A stretch of 38,392 nucleotides of DNA from Promethearchaeota archaeon. Its GTDB lineage: Archaea; Asgardarchaeota; Lokiarchaeia; Sigynarchaeales; SOKP01. Below, one piece after another: positions 26,427-34,032 of the stretch. Under the pieces are notes generated by a model. The model did no database searches, was not told the origin of the DNA, and worked only from the letters and a program-made list of their open reading frames with translations. Each line of letters starts with the position of its first letter. The first letter of the stretch is position 1. A program made the translations under genes and the position numbers. Location of the stretch: the NCBI GenBank assembly GCA_004524425.1, contig SDNN01000007.1, forward strand, positions 1 to 38,392, in the 5' to 3' direction.

Positions 26427-26915
26427 ATGAGGAATTTAAAATTAAAAGGTTTAAAATATAATAGAGGCAAATTTTCATTATTTGATGATCGTATTCTTTT
26501 CTTTCCTCCTCAGTTGATTGACATACTCTCATCCATATATGGAGAAGGGGTAAAATCATTATTAGTGTGGCTGGGTAAAAAAGAAGGTTGGAATTTAATA
26601 CAAGACTGGGAAGAAAATTTAAAACCAAAAAACTTGAATGAATTAACAAATCAATTTTGCACAATTTTAAGCAGTCAAGGATGGGGGCTTTTTGAGCCAA
26701 AAGAAATTTCTGAAAATAACATTTCAATTAAACTTCAACATAACATTTCAACAGAACTAGAAAATAAATCGAAATACTTCTGTTATTACATAAAAGGAAT
26801 ATTATCTGGATTTGGGGAGTTTTCATTATACAAGGTCACTGTGGATGAAGTGGAATGCTCCCTTGAGAATGACAATCTTGATTCTTGCGTGTTTGAAATT
26901 AAAAAATCTGAATGA
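26427..26915 (+). CDS. V4R-domain protein
   Basis: The 162-residue protein matches the 4-vinyl-reductase (V4R) fold: an N-terminal segment ILFFPPQLIDILSSIYGEGV, a helix SLLVWLGKKEGWNLIQDW, SQGWGLFE in the centre, and the typical end YYIKGILSGFGEFSLYKVTV plus EVECSLENDNLDSCVFEI (C-x10-C spacing). V4R domains belong to the same superfamily as the Bet3/TRAPPC3 family of vesicle tethering factors and act as small-ligand sensors. Single-domain copies are frequent in archaea. Neighbours give no clear function. Confidence 0.75.
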   Translation: MRNLKLKGLKYNRGKFSLFDDRILFFPPQLIDILSSIYGEGVKSLLVWLGKKEGWNLIQDWEENLKPKNLNELTNQFCTILSSQGWGLFEPKEISENNISIKLQHNISTELENKSKYFCYYIKGILSGFGEFSLYKVTVDEVECSLENDNLDSCVFEIKKSE

Positions 26916-26925
26916 ATCCGGCAGA

Positions 26926-27318
26926 TCACCATGGATCCCATTCTTTAGGATTTAGCTCTTCTTTTTCTTTCTCATTGAAGGAATTATTCGTTTTTTCAGC
27001 TTTAACAGGATATAAATCTTCATCTAATGACGAATAATTTTCAATAGTTTTAGATTTATTTTTAATTATAGTTAATTCATTTTCTAAAATAAGCGAATCC
27101 TCACCTATCACTACATCTTTAAACGCTGAAACTAAAGAAAGGAATTTAAAAAACTCATCTTTGTTCATTTTAATATGAAGATTTTGTTCCTTATTTGAAA
27201 GTGATAGCTTTATATTACGAACCTCTCCACTAACTTCTACTGATGTCAATTCTATATATTCATTTACATCTTTTAATTGAATTTTCCACGAAGTTTCCCT
27301 TTTTTTCTCTATTTCCAT
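26926..27318 (-). CDS. Hypothetical protein, 130 aa
   Basis: I do not recognise this protein. Residues 10-75 look beta-rich (SWKIQLKDVNEYIELTSVEV, then VRNIKLSLSNKEQNLHIKMN), resembling a small sheet domain; the last 45 residues are acidic and likely disordered and end in NPKEWDPW. A short aromatic C-terminal tail of this type often works as a docking peptide, as in single-stranded DNA-binding proteins, but that is an inference. It is convergent with the V4R gene with 10 nt between them. Confidence 0.6.
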   Translation of the reverse strand: MEIEKKRETSWKIQLKDVNEYIELTSVEVSGEVRNIKLSLSNKEQNLHIKMNKDEFFKFLSLVSAFKDVVIGEDSLILENELTIIKNKSKTIENYSSLDEDLYPVKAEKTNNSFNEKEKEELNPKEWDPW

Positions 27319-27516
27319 CTCTCACTCTTCTCATATTGAATTTTTAAGCATCAATAATAAAATAAAAATAAATAAATTTAAAATTTTATATTACTCAGAA
27401 ATTCAATTTGTTTTAAAACTTTTAATTTATCAAGTGCCACAAAAAAAATAGAAAGATAATGAAATGCCGTAAAATGGTCACTTTTCTTATAATTAAAAAA
27501 AAGATTGAATATAAAT

Positions 27517-27861
27517 TTAAATAAGTTTCTCTATGAATAAATCTTGAATAAAATCCACGATATCTTGCTTTGTCAATATTTTCTCCAAAAAATTCTCCAA
27601 ATCTTCTTTAGGCATGTTTTTGCTTATGATTTCTAATATTTTTTTTAAATTTTCCTCTTCTTCTATTTCTTTAAAATTTGAGAGCTTTTGAGTTAATTGC
27701 TTAACTTGTAAGTCATCGAGGTTTTCGATGATTTTTTTAAAAATTAAATCATATTCCTCATCATCGAAAGTGAATTCTGAGATCAATTCAATGGCTTTAT
27801 CTAAATTTTTTTTTGTTATGATATCCTTCATTTTGATTCTAAAAGATTTTAATTTAAACAT
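27517..27861 (-). CDS. Helical protein, 114 aa, last gene of the prepilin-peptidase operon
   Basis: The product is almost entirely helical and charged (AIELISEFTFDDEEYDLIFK, then ILEIISKNMPKEDLENFLEK), with repeated units of about 35 residues that could be HEAT- or TPR-like. No family recognised, no membrane segment. Starts at 27861 or at an internal ATG 27831 are both possible. It follows the prepilin peptidase gene by 18 nt on the same strand. Confidence 0.55.
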   Translation of the reverse strand: MFKLKSFRIKMKDIITKKNLDKAIELISEFTFDDEEYDLIFKKIIENLDDLQVKQLTQKLSNFKEIEEEENLKKILEIISKNMPKEDLENFLEKILTKQDIVDFIQDLFIEKLI

Positions 27862-27879
27862 TTATCTAAAAAGAATTAT

Positions 27880-28548
27880 TTAAAATACTAATATTAATAG
27901 AGATAAAATCAGATAAGAAATAACAATATCAATTATTAAAGGTATTCTATACTGTATAATTATTTGAAACTGTCTCTTTTTGTAATCATAAATTATAAAA
28001 AAATTTGATAAATTAATTTTGTCTAAATCAGTATTCCTTAATTCGGTTAGAGCAAAAATTTTATAAAATGCCTTGATATAAGCCTTTTTGAAATTTGAGA
28101 TTTTAAGATAAAAATTAAAAAGGATTTGAAATGCGTAGTTTTTATTTCTCACATCATCATAGATTATTTTTATGATAATATGGGTTAAAAATGAAAAAGA
28201 AAATAATAAAAAAAATAATAAAACACGAAATAGATTTAAGTAATTACTAGGATGGATTAAAAAAACTATTAGTATTAACTTTGCATCTCCCCCTCCCATT
28301 ATTTTTAGAACGAATAACCAAAAAGTAATCAAAAAAACTATTACCAAAAGAATCAATTTCGTAATCATAATCATAATAAAAACTTCATAGTTAAAGGTAA
28401 ATTCAACAAAATTTATAAAAAGAGAATAAATAAAAAGAATTTTAAGATATTCATTAGATATTTTTCTAAATCGAATGTCTAAATAAAGTGCGATAATTAG
28501 AATCAAATAAACGGATATTAGATTAAATAAAGTCATTAATGAATTCAT
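27880..28548 (-). CDS. Prepilin peptidase-like membrane protease (A24/TadV/ArlK type)
   Basis: The 222-residue membrane protein has the two aspartates of A24 aspartic proteases: D24 in ALYLDIRFRKISNEYL and D88 in the GxGD motif MGGGDAKLI. Six hydrophobic segments are visible, with a cytoplasmic stretch at ~130-185. Such enzymes cleave the short leader of type IV pilins and archaellins; the Flp-like pilin at 9921 is a candidate substrate. It lies 3 nt downstream of a wHTH gene which in turn overlaps the Orc1/Cdc6-like gene, an unusual operon for a peptidase. Confidence 0.85.
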   Translation of the reverse strand: MNSLMTLFNLISVYLILIIALYLDIRFRKISNEYLKILFIYSLFINFVEFTFNYEVFIMIMITKLILLVIVFLITFWLFVLKIMGGGDAKLILIVFLIHPSNYLNLFRVLLFFLLFSFSFLTHIIIKIIYDDVRNKNYAFQILFNFYLKISNFKKAYIKAFYKIFALTELRNTDLDKINLSNFFIIYDYKKRQFQIIIQYRIPLIIDIVISYLILSLLILVF

Positions 28549-28551
28549 AAA

Positions 28552-28845
28552 TTATATATTCCTTTCCCATATCTCAATAAAATTTTTTAAGCTTTTTGCT
28601 CTTAAATTTTCAATCTTATATCTATAAATTTTGATGCGACCGAATCTTTTTTCTTGAATCAGATTTAAAGATTTCAAAAGATTTAAGTGTTTCAATACGG
28701 TCGAATGATTTAATCTTGTTTTGCTTATAATTAATGAGATATTCAATTCTTTATCATAGGCAAGAACTTTTAAAATCTTAACCCTTGCCTTTGAGCCGAG
28801 GATATTTTCGATAGCGAATTTTTTTTGATTATCATCTAAAATCAT
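28552..28845 (-). CDS. ArsR-like winged-helix regulator
   Basis: The 97-residue protein is a single winged helix: KARVKILKVLAYDKELNISL, helix-turn-helix ISKTRLNHSTVLKHLNLLKS, wing LNLIQEKRFGRIKIYRYK. It resembles ArsR/Lrs14-like archaeal regulators. Its ATG overlaps the stop of the Orc1/Cdc6-like gene (4-nt overlap), and the prepilin peptidase gene follows 3 nt after its stop, so the three are translated from one message. It may regulate this operon or the pilus genes. Confidence 0.82.
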   Translation of the reverse strand: MILDDNQKKFAIENILGSKARVKILKVLAYDKELNISLIISKTRLNHSTVLKHLNLLKSLNLIQEKRFGRIKIYRYKIENLRAKSLKNFIEIWERNI

Positions 28846-30065
28846 ATTTTTATTCCTTTAGAATGTAGAATTTTTAATATTGCGCCCTCAAAATTGTCAA
28901 GAGGGATTTCCGGTATTTCAATTAAAGCTTTTCGTCCCTTGATGTTTTTGCTTTGTAATTTAATGGCTATGAAATTCTCTTTCTTGAAGTCTTGCAAATA
29001 ATTCCATAGTTGCGAATAAGAACGGGGTTTAAATTCAACATTTTCGCAATAAATGAAATAAGTTTTTAAAATTTCTAAAAACGTAATTCGATCAGTACTT
29101 TTTAATTGGAGGTTTTTAATGATTGCTAAAAGAAATAATAATTTATGACTGTTCATGTCCTTGAGTAGATCTAACGTTGAAAAAGGGACTAAATCTTGAT
29201 TTCCCAATCTTATGCATTCGGCATCAATCTCCTCTAAATTATTATTCTCAGCAATTTTGCCGGCTTTCCATAATAAATTTAATCCATATCTAATATCTCC
29301 TTTTAAACAGACAATTTCTGAAACGCTCTCTAGTAACTCATCTGTTATAATTCCTTCTTTCAAACTAATCTCTGCCCTGTATTTTAAAATATCAAAAATC
29401 TGGTCTATAGAATATTCATCAAATTTGATAATATTTCTCTGAAGAGTACTTAACGTACTATTATCTAAATTATTTAAACAAGAAATGTTCCGTACAATCC
29501 CTATAAATGAAATTCTTTGTGGGGAATTAAAAGAATCATCGTTTAATCTGGTTAAGGAATAGATTAAGTCTTCATCATTTTTTATCAAGTAATTCAATTC
29601 ATCTAAGACTATTAAAACGTGGAGATTATGATAATTTAAAGAGTCTTTTAAAATTTCTAAAAGATCTTGTGGTGCATAACCTCTCTTTGGGAAACTCTCA
29701 TTAATTGAGCGTAAAAGCTTTATTAAAACTTTATAACTGGTACGTTCCTTCCTGCAATTTACATGAATATATTTGATGGAGATATTTCTTTTTTTTGAAG
29801 CATTTACCAACATCGCTCCAAAAAATTTGACCGTAACCGTTTTTCCAATTCCCGTATTACCAGTAACCAGTATTTTCCTAGATATGCTATTTGGATTAGT
29901 AAGTAATATTAAAAATAATTGGGATAACAGGGCTATTTCTTTGTTCCGATGAGGTAATTCTCTTGGCACGTAATTTATATCAAGTTTACTCTCATCCCTA
30001 AAAATTGATTGTCTTTTCAAAAGGTCTTCGAAAATATCCAATATTTTACCACTTAACCTGCACAA
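28842..30065 (-). CDS. cdc6: Orc1/Cdc6-family AAA+ ATPase
   Basis: The ~407-residue protein has an AAA+ module with Walker A GNTGIGKT near 67-74, an NCR segment near 102 typical of Orc1/Cdc6, Walker B VLIVLDELNYL near 150-160, sensor 1 SFIGIVRN and sensor 2 GDIRYGLNLLWKAGKIAE, then a C-terminal winged helix. The family binds ORBs at replication origins and loads MCM. Two features deviate: DELN where DEID/DELD is usual, and FIGIVRN where IIGISND is usual. It could be a divergent paralogue used for something other than initiation. The annotated start is a TTG at 30065; a TTG at 30041 is an alternative. It opens an operon with wHTH, prepilin peptidase and a helical protein. Confidence 0.82.
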   Translation of the reverse strand: MCRLSGKILDIFEDLLKRQSIFRDESKLDINYVPRELPHRNKEIALLSQLFLILLTNPNSISRKILVTGNTGIGKTVTVKFFGAMLVNASKKRNISIKYIHVNCRKERTSYKVLIKLLRSINESFPKRGYAPQDLLEILKDSLNYHNLHVLIVLDELNYLIKNDEDLIYSLTRLNDDSFNSPQRISFIGIVRNISCLNNLDNSTLSTLQRNIIKFDEYSIDQIFDILKYRAEISLKEGIITDELLESVSEIVCLKGDIRYGLNLLWKAGKIAENNNLEEIDAECIRLGNQDLVPFSTLDLLKDMNSHKLLFLLAIIKNLQLKSTDRITFLEILKTYFIYCENVEFKPRSYSQLWNYLQDFKKENFIAIKLQSKNIKGRKALIEIPEIPLDNFEGAILKILHSKGIKI

Positions 30066-30300
30066 ATTTATATTATTACAAGAAAATAATTGCTTATAAT
30101 AAAATACAGAGTAATAATTTTTCAGAAAATTCCAATTAAAACTTCTATAACCAGAAATTCCTTTATTTAAATTGATTTTCCTTTAAATTCTGTCAAGGAT
30201 ATCTATAAATAATTTTTCTAGGTTCCAGCTAATCTCTAACTTATGTCGGCTTAATTTGGTTTAAAAAAATATAAAAATCAAATCTCCATCCCTACTAAGT

Positions 30301-31221
30301 TTAATACTTAAATGTCAAATCGATCAATTTAATTTCTTTATGTTTCTGGTACCTATAAGTTAAATAAAGGGAGATAATGGATACGATACTTAAAAAGGAT
30401 AAAAATGATAAAAAAACTGCTTGAAAATTAGATATTTTATCTAAATCGGAATCTTCCTTATCATTAGAACTTTCTTTTTCAGAAGGTATGAAAATTATAT
30501 ATTTGAATTCGCAATTAGAAATGAAGCGATTTCCAATTACTCTAAATATTAATTCATTTTGACCCAATGAGAGATTTTGACTACTGCATATAAATATTTC
30601 AATCATTCCTGTGGAGTTAGTGGTAAAGTTATTATTATAGAACATCGATCCATTTGATAATATTTTGAAATGAATGGAATAATTTTTTAACGCTGTGTTG
30701 TTGGAAGGTAAATAGAATTTTGCTACAAAAGTCATATTTTCACCAAATTCAATTTTATTTCGAAAATTAATTAAATCACAGCTAATACTTCTTTTTAAGG
30801 TCGTAATTTCTAAAATCCAGTCTGGTAGATAGTAAGAGCCTGAGGAATCACCATCATATTCATAATAAATTTTGATGGTAAAAATACTAGTATCTTCGGT
30901 AAAACTATGGTTAAAATCTGGTATTTCTGCATATATAATTTCTTCAAACGGTCCCGCTTGGTCATATTCATCAGATTGCCAGACAACGTTCCCAGATCCG
31001 TTAAAAATTCGTACCTGTATGAAAGCCTCCTCAGGCTCTTCATAGAATAATTCCCATGAAAGAGTTAAAATGATGTTCTCATCATTATAATAAGTCTCTT
31101 TATCAGCTGTGAAATTATGGATGTCACAATTTGGGATTGCTTTAACATTTTGAAAATGTTGTATTAATCCCAATGAGACGAGTGTGATTATAATTATTAA
31201 TTTGATTTTTAGCTTTTTCAT
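30301..31221 (-). CDS. Exported, membrane-anchored surface protein
   Basis: The 306-residue protein has a signal peptide (KKLKIKLIIIITLVSLGLI, likely cleaved after NVKA near 28), two Ig-like beta domains (about 33-145 with YYNDENIILTLSWEL, and 150-250 with IEFGENMTFVAKFYL and GQNELIFRVIGN), an acidic linker (KESSNDKEDSDLD) and one C-terminal transmembrane helix near 268-290 followed by a basic tail. Many N-x-S/T sites suggest glycosylation. It is probably displayed on the cell surface. Asgard genomes carry many such proteins; function unknown. It is upstream of the Orc1/Cdc6-like gene on the same strand, with a 235-bp gap that shows no repeats. Confidence 0.75.
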   Translation of the reverse strand: MKKLKIKLIIIITLVSLGLIQHFQNVKAIPNCDIHNFTADKETYYNDENIILTLSWELFYEEPEEAFIQVRIFNGSGNVVWQSDEYDQAGPFEEIIYAEIPDFNHSFTEDTSIFTIKIYYEYDGDSSGSYYLPDWILEITTLKRSISCDLINFRNKIEFGENMTFVAKFYLPSNNTALKNYSIHFKILSNGSMFYNNNFTTNSTGMIEIFICSSQNLSLGQNELIFRVIGNRFISNCEFKYIIFIPSEKESSNDKEDSDLDKISNFQAVFLSFLSFLSIVSIISLYLTYRYQKHKEIKLIDLTFKY

Positions 31222-31343
31222 CGCTAAAATCTTCTAATAATAAATATAAAAAGCCAGACTTTTCCAAAAGAAATTTATTCTATCAAAGCTTTAATTTGAA
31301 ATGAATTATTGCATAATTATAATAATCTGATCTTGAGGAAAAA

Positions 31344-31538
31344 ATGGGAAAAGTAAGAACTTTTTTAATAAAAAGTATCTCAAAAGAATTAATCAATAAG
31401 TATCCTGAAGTTTTTACGATGGATTTTGACCAGAACAAAAAATTATTGGACAAATACGTTGAGATAGATTCAAAGCATTTGAGAAATAGAATCTCTGGGT
31501 ATATTGTAAATCTACTAAAAAATAAAGAAAATGAATAG
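31344..31538 (+). CDS. rps17e: Ribosomal protein eS17
   Basis: The 64-residue product MGKVRTFLIKSISKELINKY, followed by FTMDFDQNKKLLDKYVEIDS and KHLRNRISGYIVNLL, is the archaeal eS17, a small-subunit protein shared with eukaryotes and absent from bacteria. Length is normal for archaea. Its ATG follows TTGAGGAAAAA, which contains a GAGG Shine-Dalgarno. It precedes the p27-type gene by 53 nt in the same direction. Confidence 0.94.
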   Translation: MGKVRTFLIKSISKELINKYPEVFTMDFDQNKKLLDKYVEIDSKHLRNRISGYIVNLLKNKENE

Positions 31539-31591
31539 TCTTTCTATTCTATGTTAAGCCATATTTTCAAATAAAATATAAATACAATTCA

Positions 31592-32005
31592 GTGTTTAAA
31601 ATTACGAGAACTAATAATAAAGAAGATGCTAAGATTATGGCCCAACTTCTCCGGACTGGGCATACTATGCTAAATTTAGCTTGTCCAATATGCAATAACC
31701 CTCTTTTTCGAAACAAAAATGAAGAAATTTTTTGTCCTGTTTGTAAAAAGAAAGTAATTGTTAAAAGAGAGGGAGATAATGAAGATGATTCGCTTGAAAA
31801 AAAAAAACAACTCAAGAAAGATGATTTTCCTACGGAAATCTCTAAAAATCTTAATAATAATTCTCCTTTTTTAAAACAAGTATTAGAAAAAAAAATCGCT
31901 CTTATCTCTCAAAAATTAGAGAATGAAATCCAAATTGATTTAATTGAGCGTTATGTTCACATTCTAAACAATTTGTATGACCTGATTGATAAAATCCCAA
32001 AATAA
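31592..32005 (+). CDS. Autoantigen p27-type zinc-ribbon protein (UPF0148)
   Basis: The 137-residue protein has the family signature: an N-terminal helix AKIMAQLLRTGHTMLNLACP followed by a zinc ribbon CPICNNPLFRNKNEEIFCPVC, an acidic linker and a C-terminal helical region. This is the archaeal version of Sjogren's syndrome/scleroderma autoantigen 1 (p27). Function is unclear in both domains of life. The GTG start at 31592 gives a complete family N-terminus. Its stop lies one base before the 3' end of the opposite-strand tRNA-Glu, so the tRNA transcript must end within this gene. Confidence 0.85.
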   Translation: MFKITRTNNKEDAKIMAQLLRTGHTMLNLACPICNNPLFRNKNEEIFCPVCKKKVIVKREGDNEDDSLEKKKQLKKDDFPTEISKNLNNNSPFLKQVLEKKIALISQKLENEIQIDLIERYVHILNNLYDLIDKIPK

Positions 32006-32006
32006 A

Positions 32007-32117
32007 TGCTTCTGCCGGGATTCGAACCCGGGTCGCGAGGGTGAGAGCCTCGCATGCTTAGTCCTTATCTTTTTAAACAAAGTTATTAGAAGTTTGACCG
32101 GACTACACTACAGAAGC
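32007..32117 (-). tRNA. tRNA-Glu(CUC) with D-arm intron
   Basis: On the minus strand GCTTCTG (32117-32111) pairs with CAGAAGC (32014-32008); the discriminator is A (32007). Removing 36 nt gives the D arm TAGTGTAGTCCGGTCAAGCAT typical of archaeal tRNA-Glu in split form, anticodon stem CGAGG/CCTCG, loop CTCTCAC with anticodon CTC, and T arm CCGGG-TTCGAAT-CCCGG. The mature molecule is 75 nt and CCA is not encoded. The anticodon region itself is uninterrupted, so the sequence could be misread as a tRNA with an odd D arm. Confidence 0.9.
32058..32093 (-). other. tRNA-Glu intron (D arm, about position 21/22, 36 nt)
   Basis: A bulge-helix-bulge supports the borders: GGTC (32099-32096) pairs with GACT (32063-32060) including one G-U, with bulges AAA (32095-32093) and AAG (32059-32057) and an inner helix CTT/AAG. 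Cutting after the second base of each bulge joins GGTCAA to GCATG. Confidence 0.75.
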
Positions 32118-32143
32118 TTGTAAAACATGTTAGCTTTTTGATG

Positions 32144-32161
32144 ATTTAAATATTAATAAAT
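32144..32161 (-). promoter_or_regulatory. TATA region of tRNA-Glu
   Basis: On the minus strand ATTTATTAATATTTAAAT lies 27-44 nt before the first tRNA base, the expected distance for a start at or just before the mature 5' end. Confidence 0.45.
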
Positions 32162-32323
32162 CTCAATCTTTTAAAAATTTTCATGGATATAATCATTTTT
32201 AGATAGAGTTTATTCAAAGAACTATGATAAATTAGGATTCAATAAATGTGATTAAAAAAGGAATTTTAACTCTATTCTTGTTTAATACGAATTATACTTA
32301 CGTTTTTCTTAAAGATTGCTAAA

Positions 32324-33349
32324 TTATTTAATGAAGAGAGGCTTCAAAAGATTCACGTAATGATCTCTTATAGAGTATTCCGCAATTTTTGTAGCATCGG
32401 ATATTATTTTTTGTGTGAGAATTGATTTCTTCCCATGAATTTTTGCCATAAGTTTATCTGCTAAATAAATGGTGGCACCTGTCAATATAAAAGGATTACG
32501 CCCGCCTCTGATATCTAAAGATAATTTTTTCAATATTTCTCGGCATATTTTAGTCAATTCTATTTGATATTCCTTTATTGACCAATCACATCTCTTCTTT
32601 ATTAAACGATCCTCTAATCCCTCGTAATTTATCACATCGAAAATTAATCTTGTTAAATAATCCTCACTTTTATGTGGTTTTGATTCTTTTGTTATGTATT
32701 TTTTATATTTTACTCCATCTCTTAATATCAGTCTAGGGTTTACTCTATGACCAAAGTTCTGAAATGCTTCTGATATTTCTTTAATGGTGAAAGGGGCATT
32801 ATGATTCTCATTCCTTACCGCTGAAAAAATGCAAAATGCAATTAAGGATATATTATTTATCACTTTTTTTTCATTTCTAATGATTTTCTTATAGTAATAT
32901 GCTGACATGTTCTTAATATTTTTATTAAGATTAAGATAAATTGAAATCTTGTTTAAAATATTAAATATCCTATATTCAGTTTCATGATTCTTTATTCGTA
33001 AAAATTGAGAATACTTCTTTTTTAGTCTTCGATACAATTTTTGCTCGTTTGGAGGTAAAAGTCTACCAGATTTATCTTTTAAGTATTTTGAATTTTCATA
33101 ATCTATAAAAGTACCTAAACCACCCACAAAACTGGGCCTTTCACCAATAGCTACATATTGTTTATTTAAATTGTTCGTAATTCCTTTATCATTAAAAATG
33201 TAAGAAGAGTCTTCAAAATTTTCATTTATAACCAGGCCGCAATCTCTACATATTCTTTCAAAACTATTCAAAATCGTATCTCCTCCACATTCGGGGCACG
33301 ATTTCATTTCACCAAAATATTCAACTTTAGGTTTAATCTGAATCACCAA
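32324..33349 (-). CDS. tfb: Divergent second transcription factor B (TFB paralogue)
   Basis: The 341-residue protein has a TFB zinc ribbon (C18, C21, C34, C37 in CPECGGD and CRDCGLVI), a B-reader/linker region SFVGGLGTFIDYENSKYLKD and two cyclin-like repeats, the second with NPFILTGATIYLADKLMAKI and a final helix-turn-helix SDATKIAEYSIRDHYVNL. It is about 45 residues longer than the TFB at 6849-7742 and poorly conserved in the first cyclin fold, which is rich in lysine and asparagine. It probably acts as an alternative initiation factor for a subset of promoters. A hairpin and a divergent small gene lie upstream. Confidence 0.9.
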   Translation of the reverse strand: MVIQIKPKVEYFGEMKSCPECGGDTILNSFERICRDCGLVINENFEDSSYIFNDKGITNNLNKQYVAIGERPSFVGGLGTFIDYENSKYLKDKSGRLLPPNEQKLYRRLKKKYSQFLRIKNHETEYRIFNILNKISIYLNLNKNIKNMSAYYYKKIIRNEKKVINNISLIAFCIFSAVRNENHNAPFTIKEISEAFQNFGHRVNPRLILRDGVKYKKYITKESKPHKSEDYLTRLIFDVINYEGLEDRLIKKRCDWSIKEYQIELTKICREILKKLSLDIRGGRNPFILTGATIYLADKLMAKIHGKKSILTQKIISDATKIAEYSIRDHYVNLLKPLFIK

Positions 33350-33439
33350 AAATTCAAAGGTATAATTAGATTATTTTTCGTATCTCTTAATTTGATTTTT
33401 AAGAGCAAGTTTCCAACTAATAATAAAACAAATTCATTT

Positions 33440-33456
33440 GGTTGAATAATTCAACC
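33440..33456. repeat. Short palindrome upstream of the divergent TFB gene
   Basis: GGTTGAATAATTCAACC is a perfect dyad with 7-bp arms. It lies 91 bp upstream of the TFB paralogue and 55 bp before the TATA box of the small gene at 33563, a suitable place for an operator serving either one. Confidence 0.4.
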
Positions 33457-33510
33457 TAAGAGAAGGAGAGAGAGATGACTAAAACTAAAAAAAGGGGATT
33501 TTAAAAAACT

Positions 33511-33526
33511 GAGATTTAAATATATT
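33511..33526 (+). promoter_or_regulatory. TATA box of the small gene at 33563
   Basis: GAGATTTAAATATATT matches a BRE/TATA pair. A start 25-30 nt downstream, near 33545-33551, gives a leaderless or nearly leaderless message. Confidence 0.45.
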
Positions 33527-33562
33527 ATGAAAATAAAAACGAACTAGAAATTGGAATTTTCA

Positions 33563-33817
33563 ATGAAAAATGAGACCTATATGATAAGAAATATTCAAAA
33601 TATAAATGAAATCAAAATTATGGTTAAAAACAATATACAGATTCTAAACAAAATTGTTCAGGAAGTAAAAATATCCATACAAGATAAAAGAAGGGTCATG
33701 TATTCTGATATCATAAATTTACTCGTCAGACAAGGAATTAAAGACGATTTTAGCAAAAAGTTAATAATATGGTGTAATTATAAAATTAGGATTGGAGAGA
33801 TTTATGTAGAGATATAA
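33563..33817 (+). CDS. Hypothetical protein, 84 aa
   Basis: I do not recognise this small protein. It has a helical pattern, MIRNIQNINEIKIMVKNNIQ then ILNKIVQEVKISIQDKRRVM, followed by IINLLVRQGIKDDFSKKLII and a final strand, which could be a small winged-helix or a dimerising helical domain. ATG 33563 is chosen; an in-frame TTG at 33551 adds four residues. Its own TATA box lies 37-52 nt upstream. It is divergent from the TFB paralogue. Moderate confidence that it is real, based on promoter position and compact fold. Confidence 0.5.
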   Translation: MKNETYMIRNIQNINEIKIMVKNNIQILNKIVQEVKISIQDKRRVMYSDIINLLVRQGIKDDFSKKLIIWCNYKIRIGEIYVEI

Positions 33818-34032
33818 TTTCATCCCAGAATATTTTTAACTTCTCTATAATCATTCTATTTCTTAAATTAAACAAAAAATTAAAATATCAAAAACGATTT
33901 ATCTATATTTAGTTAAAATACAATATTTATTAAAATAATAGACCTTCCCAAAATTAAAAAATTAAGTAAGTACTTTATTCAAAGAAACAAATAAATTTCC
34001 CTAACAAATTTTAATCTAAGGTAGAGTTTTTA

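Noticed and set aside
30066..30300. Replication origin directly upstream of the Orc1/Cdc6-like gene
   Set aside because: No repeated ORB-like elements were found in this gap; only a single GTTCCAG resemblance.
33475..33504. Nine-codon ORF (MTKTKKRGF) behind a strong AAGGAG
   Set aside because: It lies upstream of the TATA box of the next gene, so it would not be a leader peptide on that message; too short to support alone.
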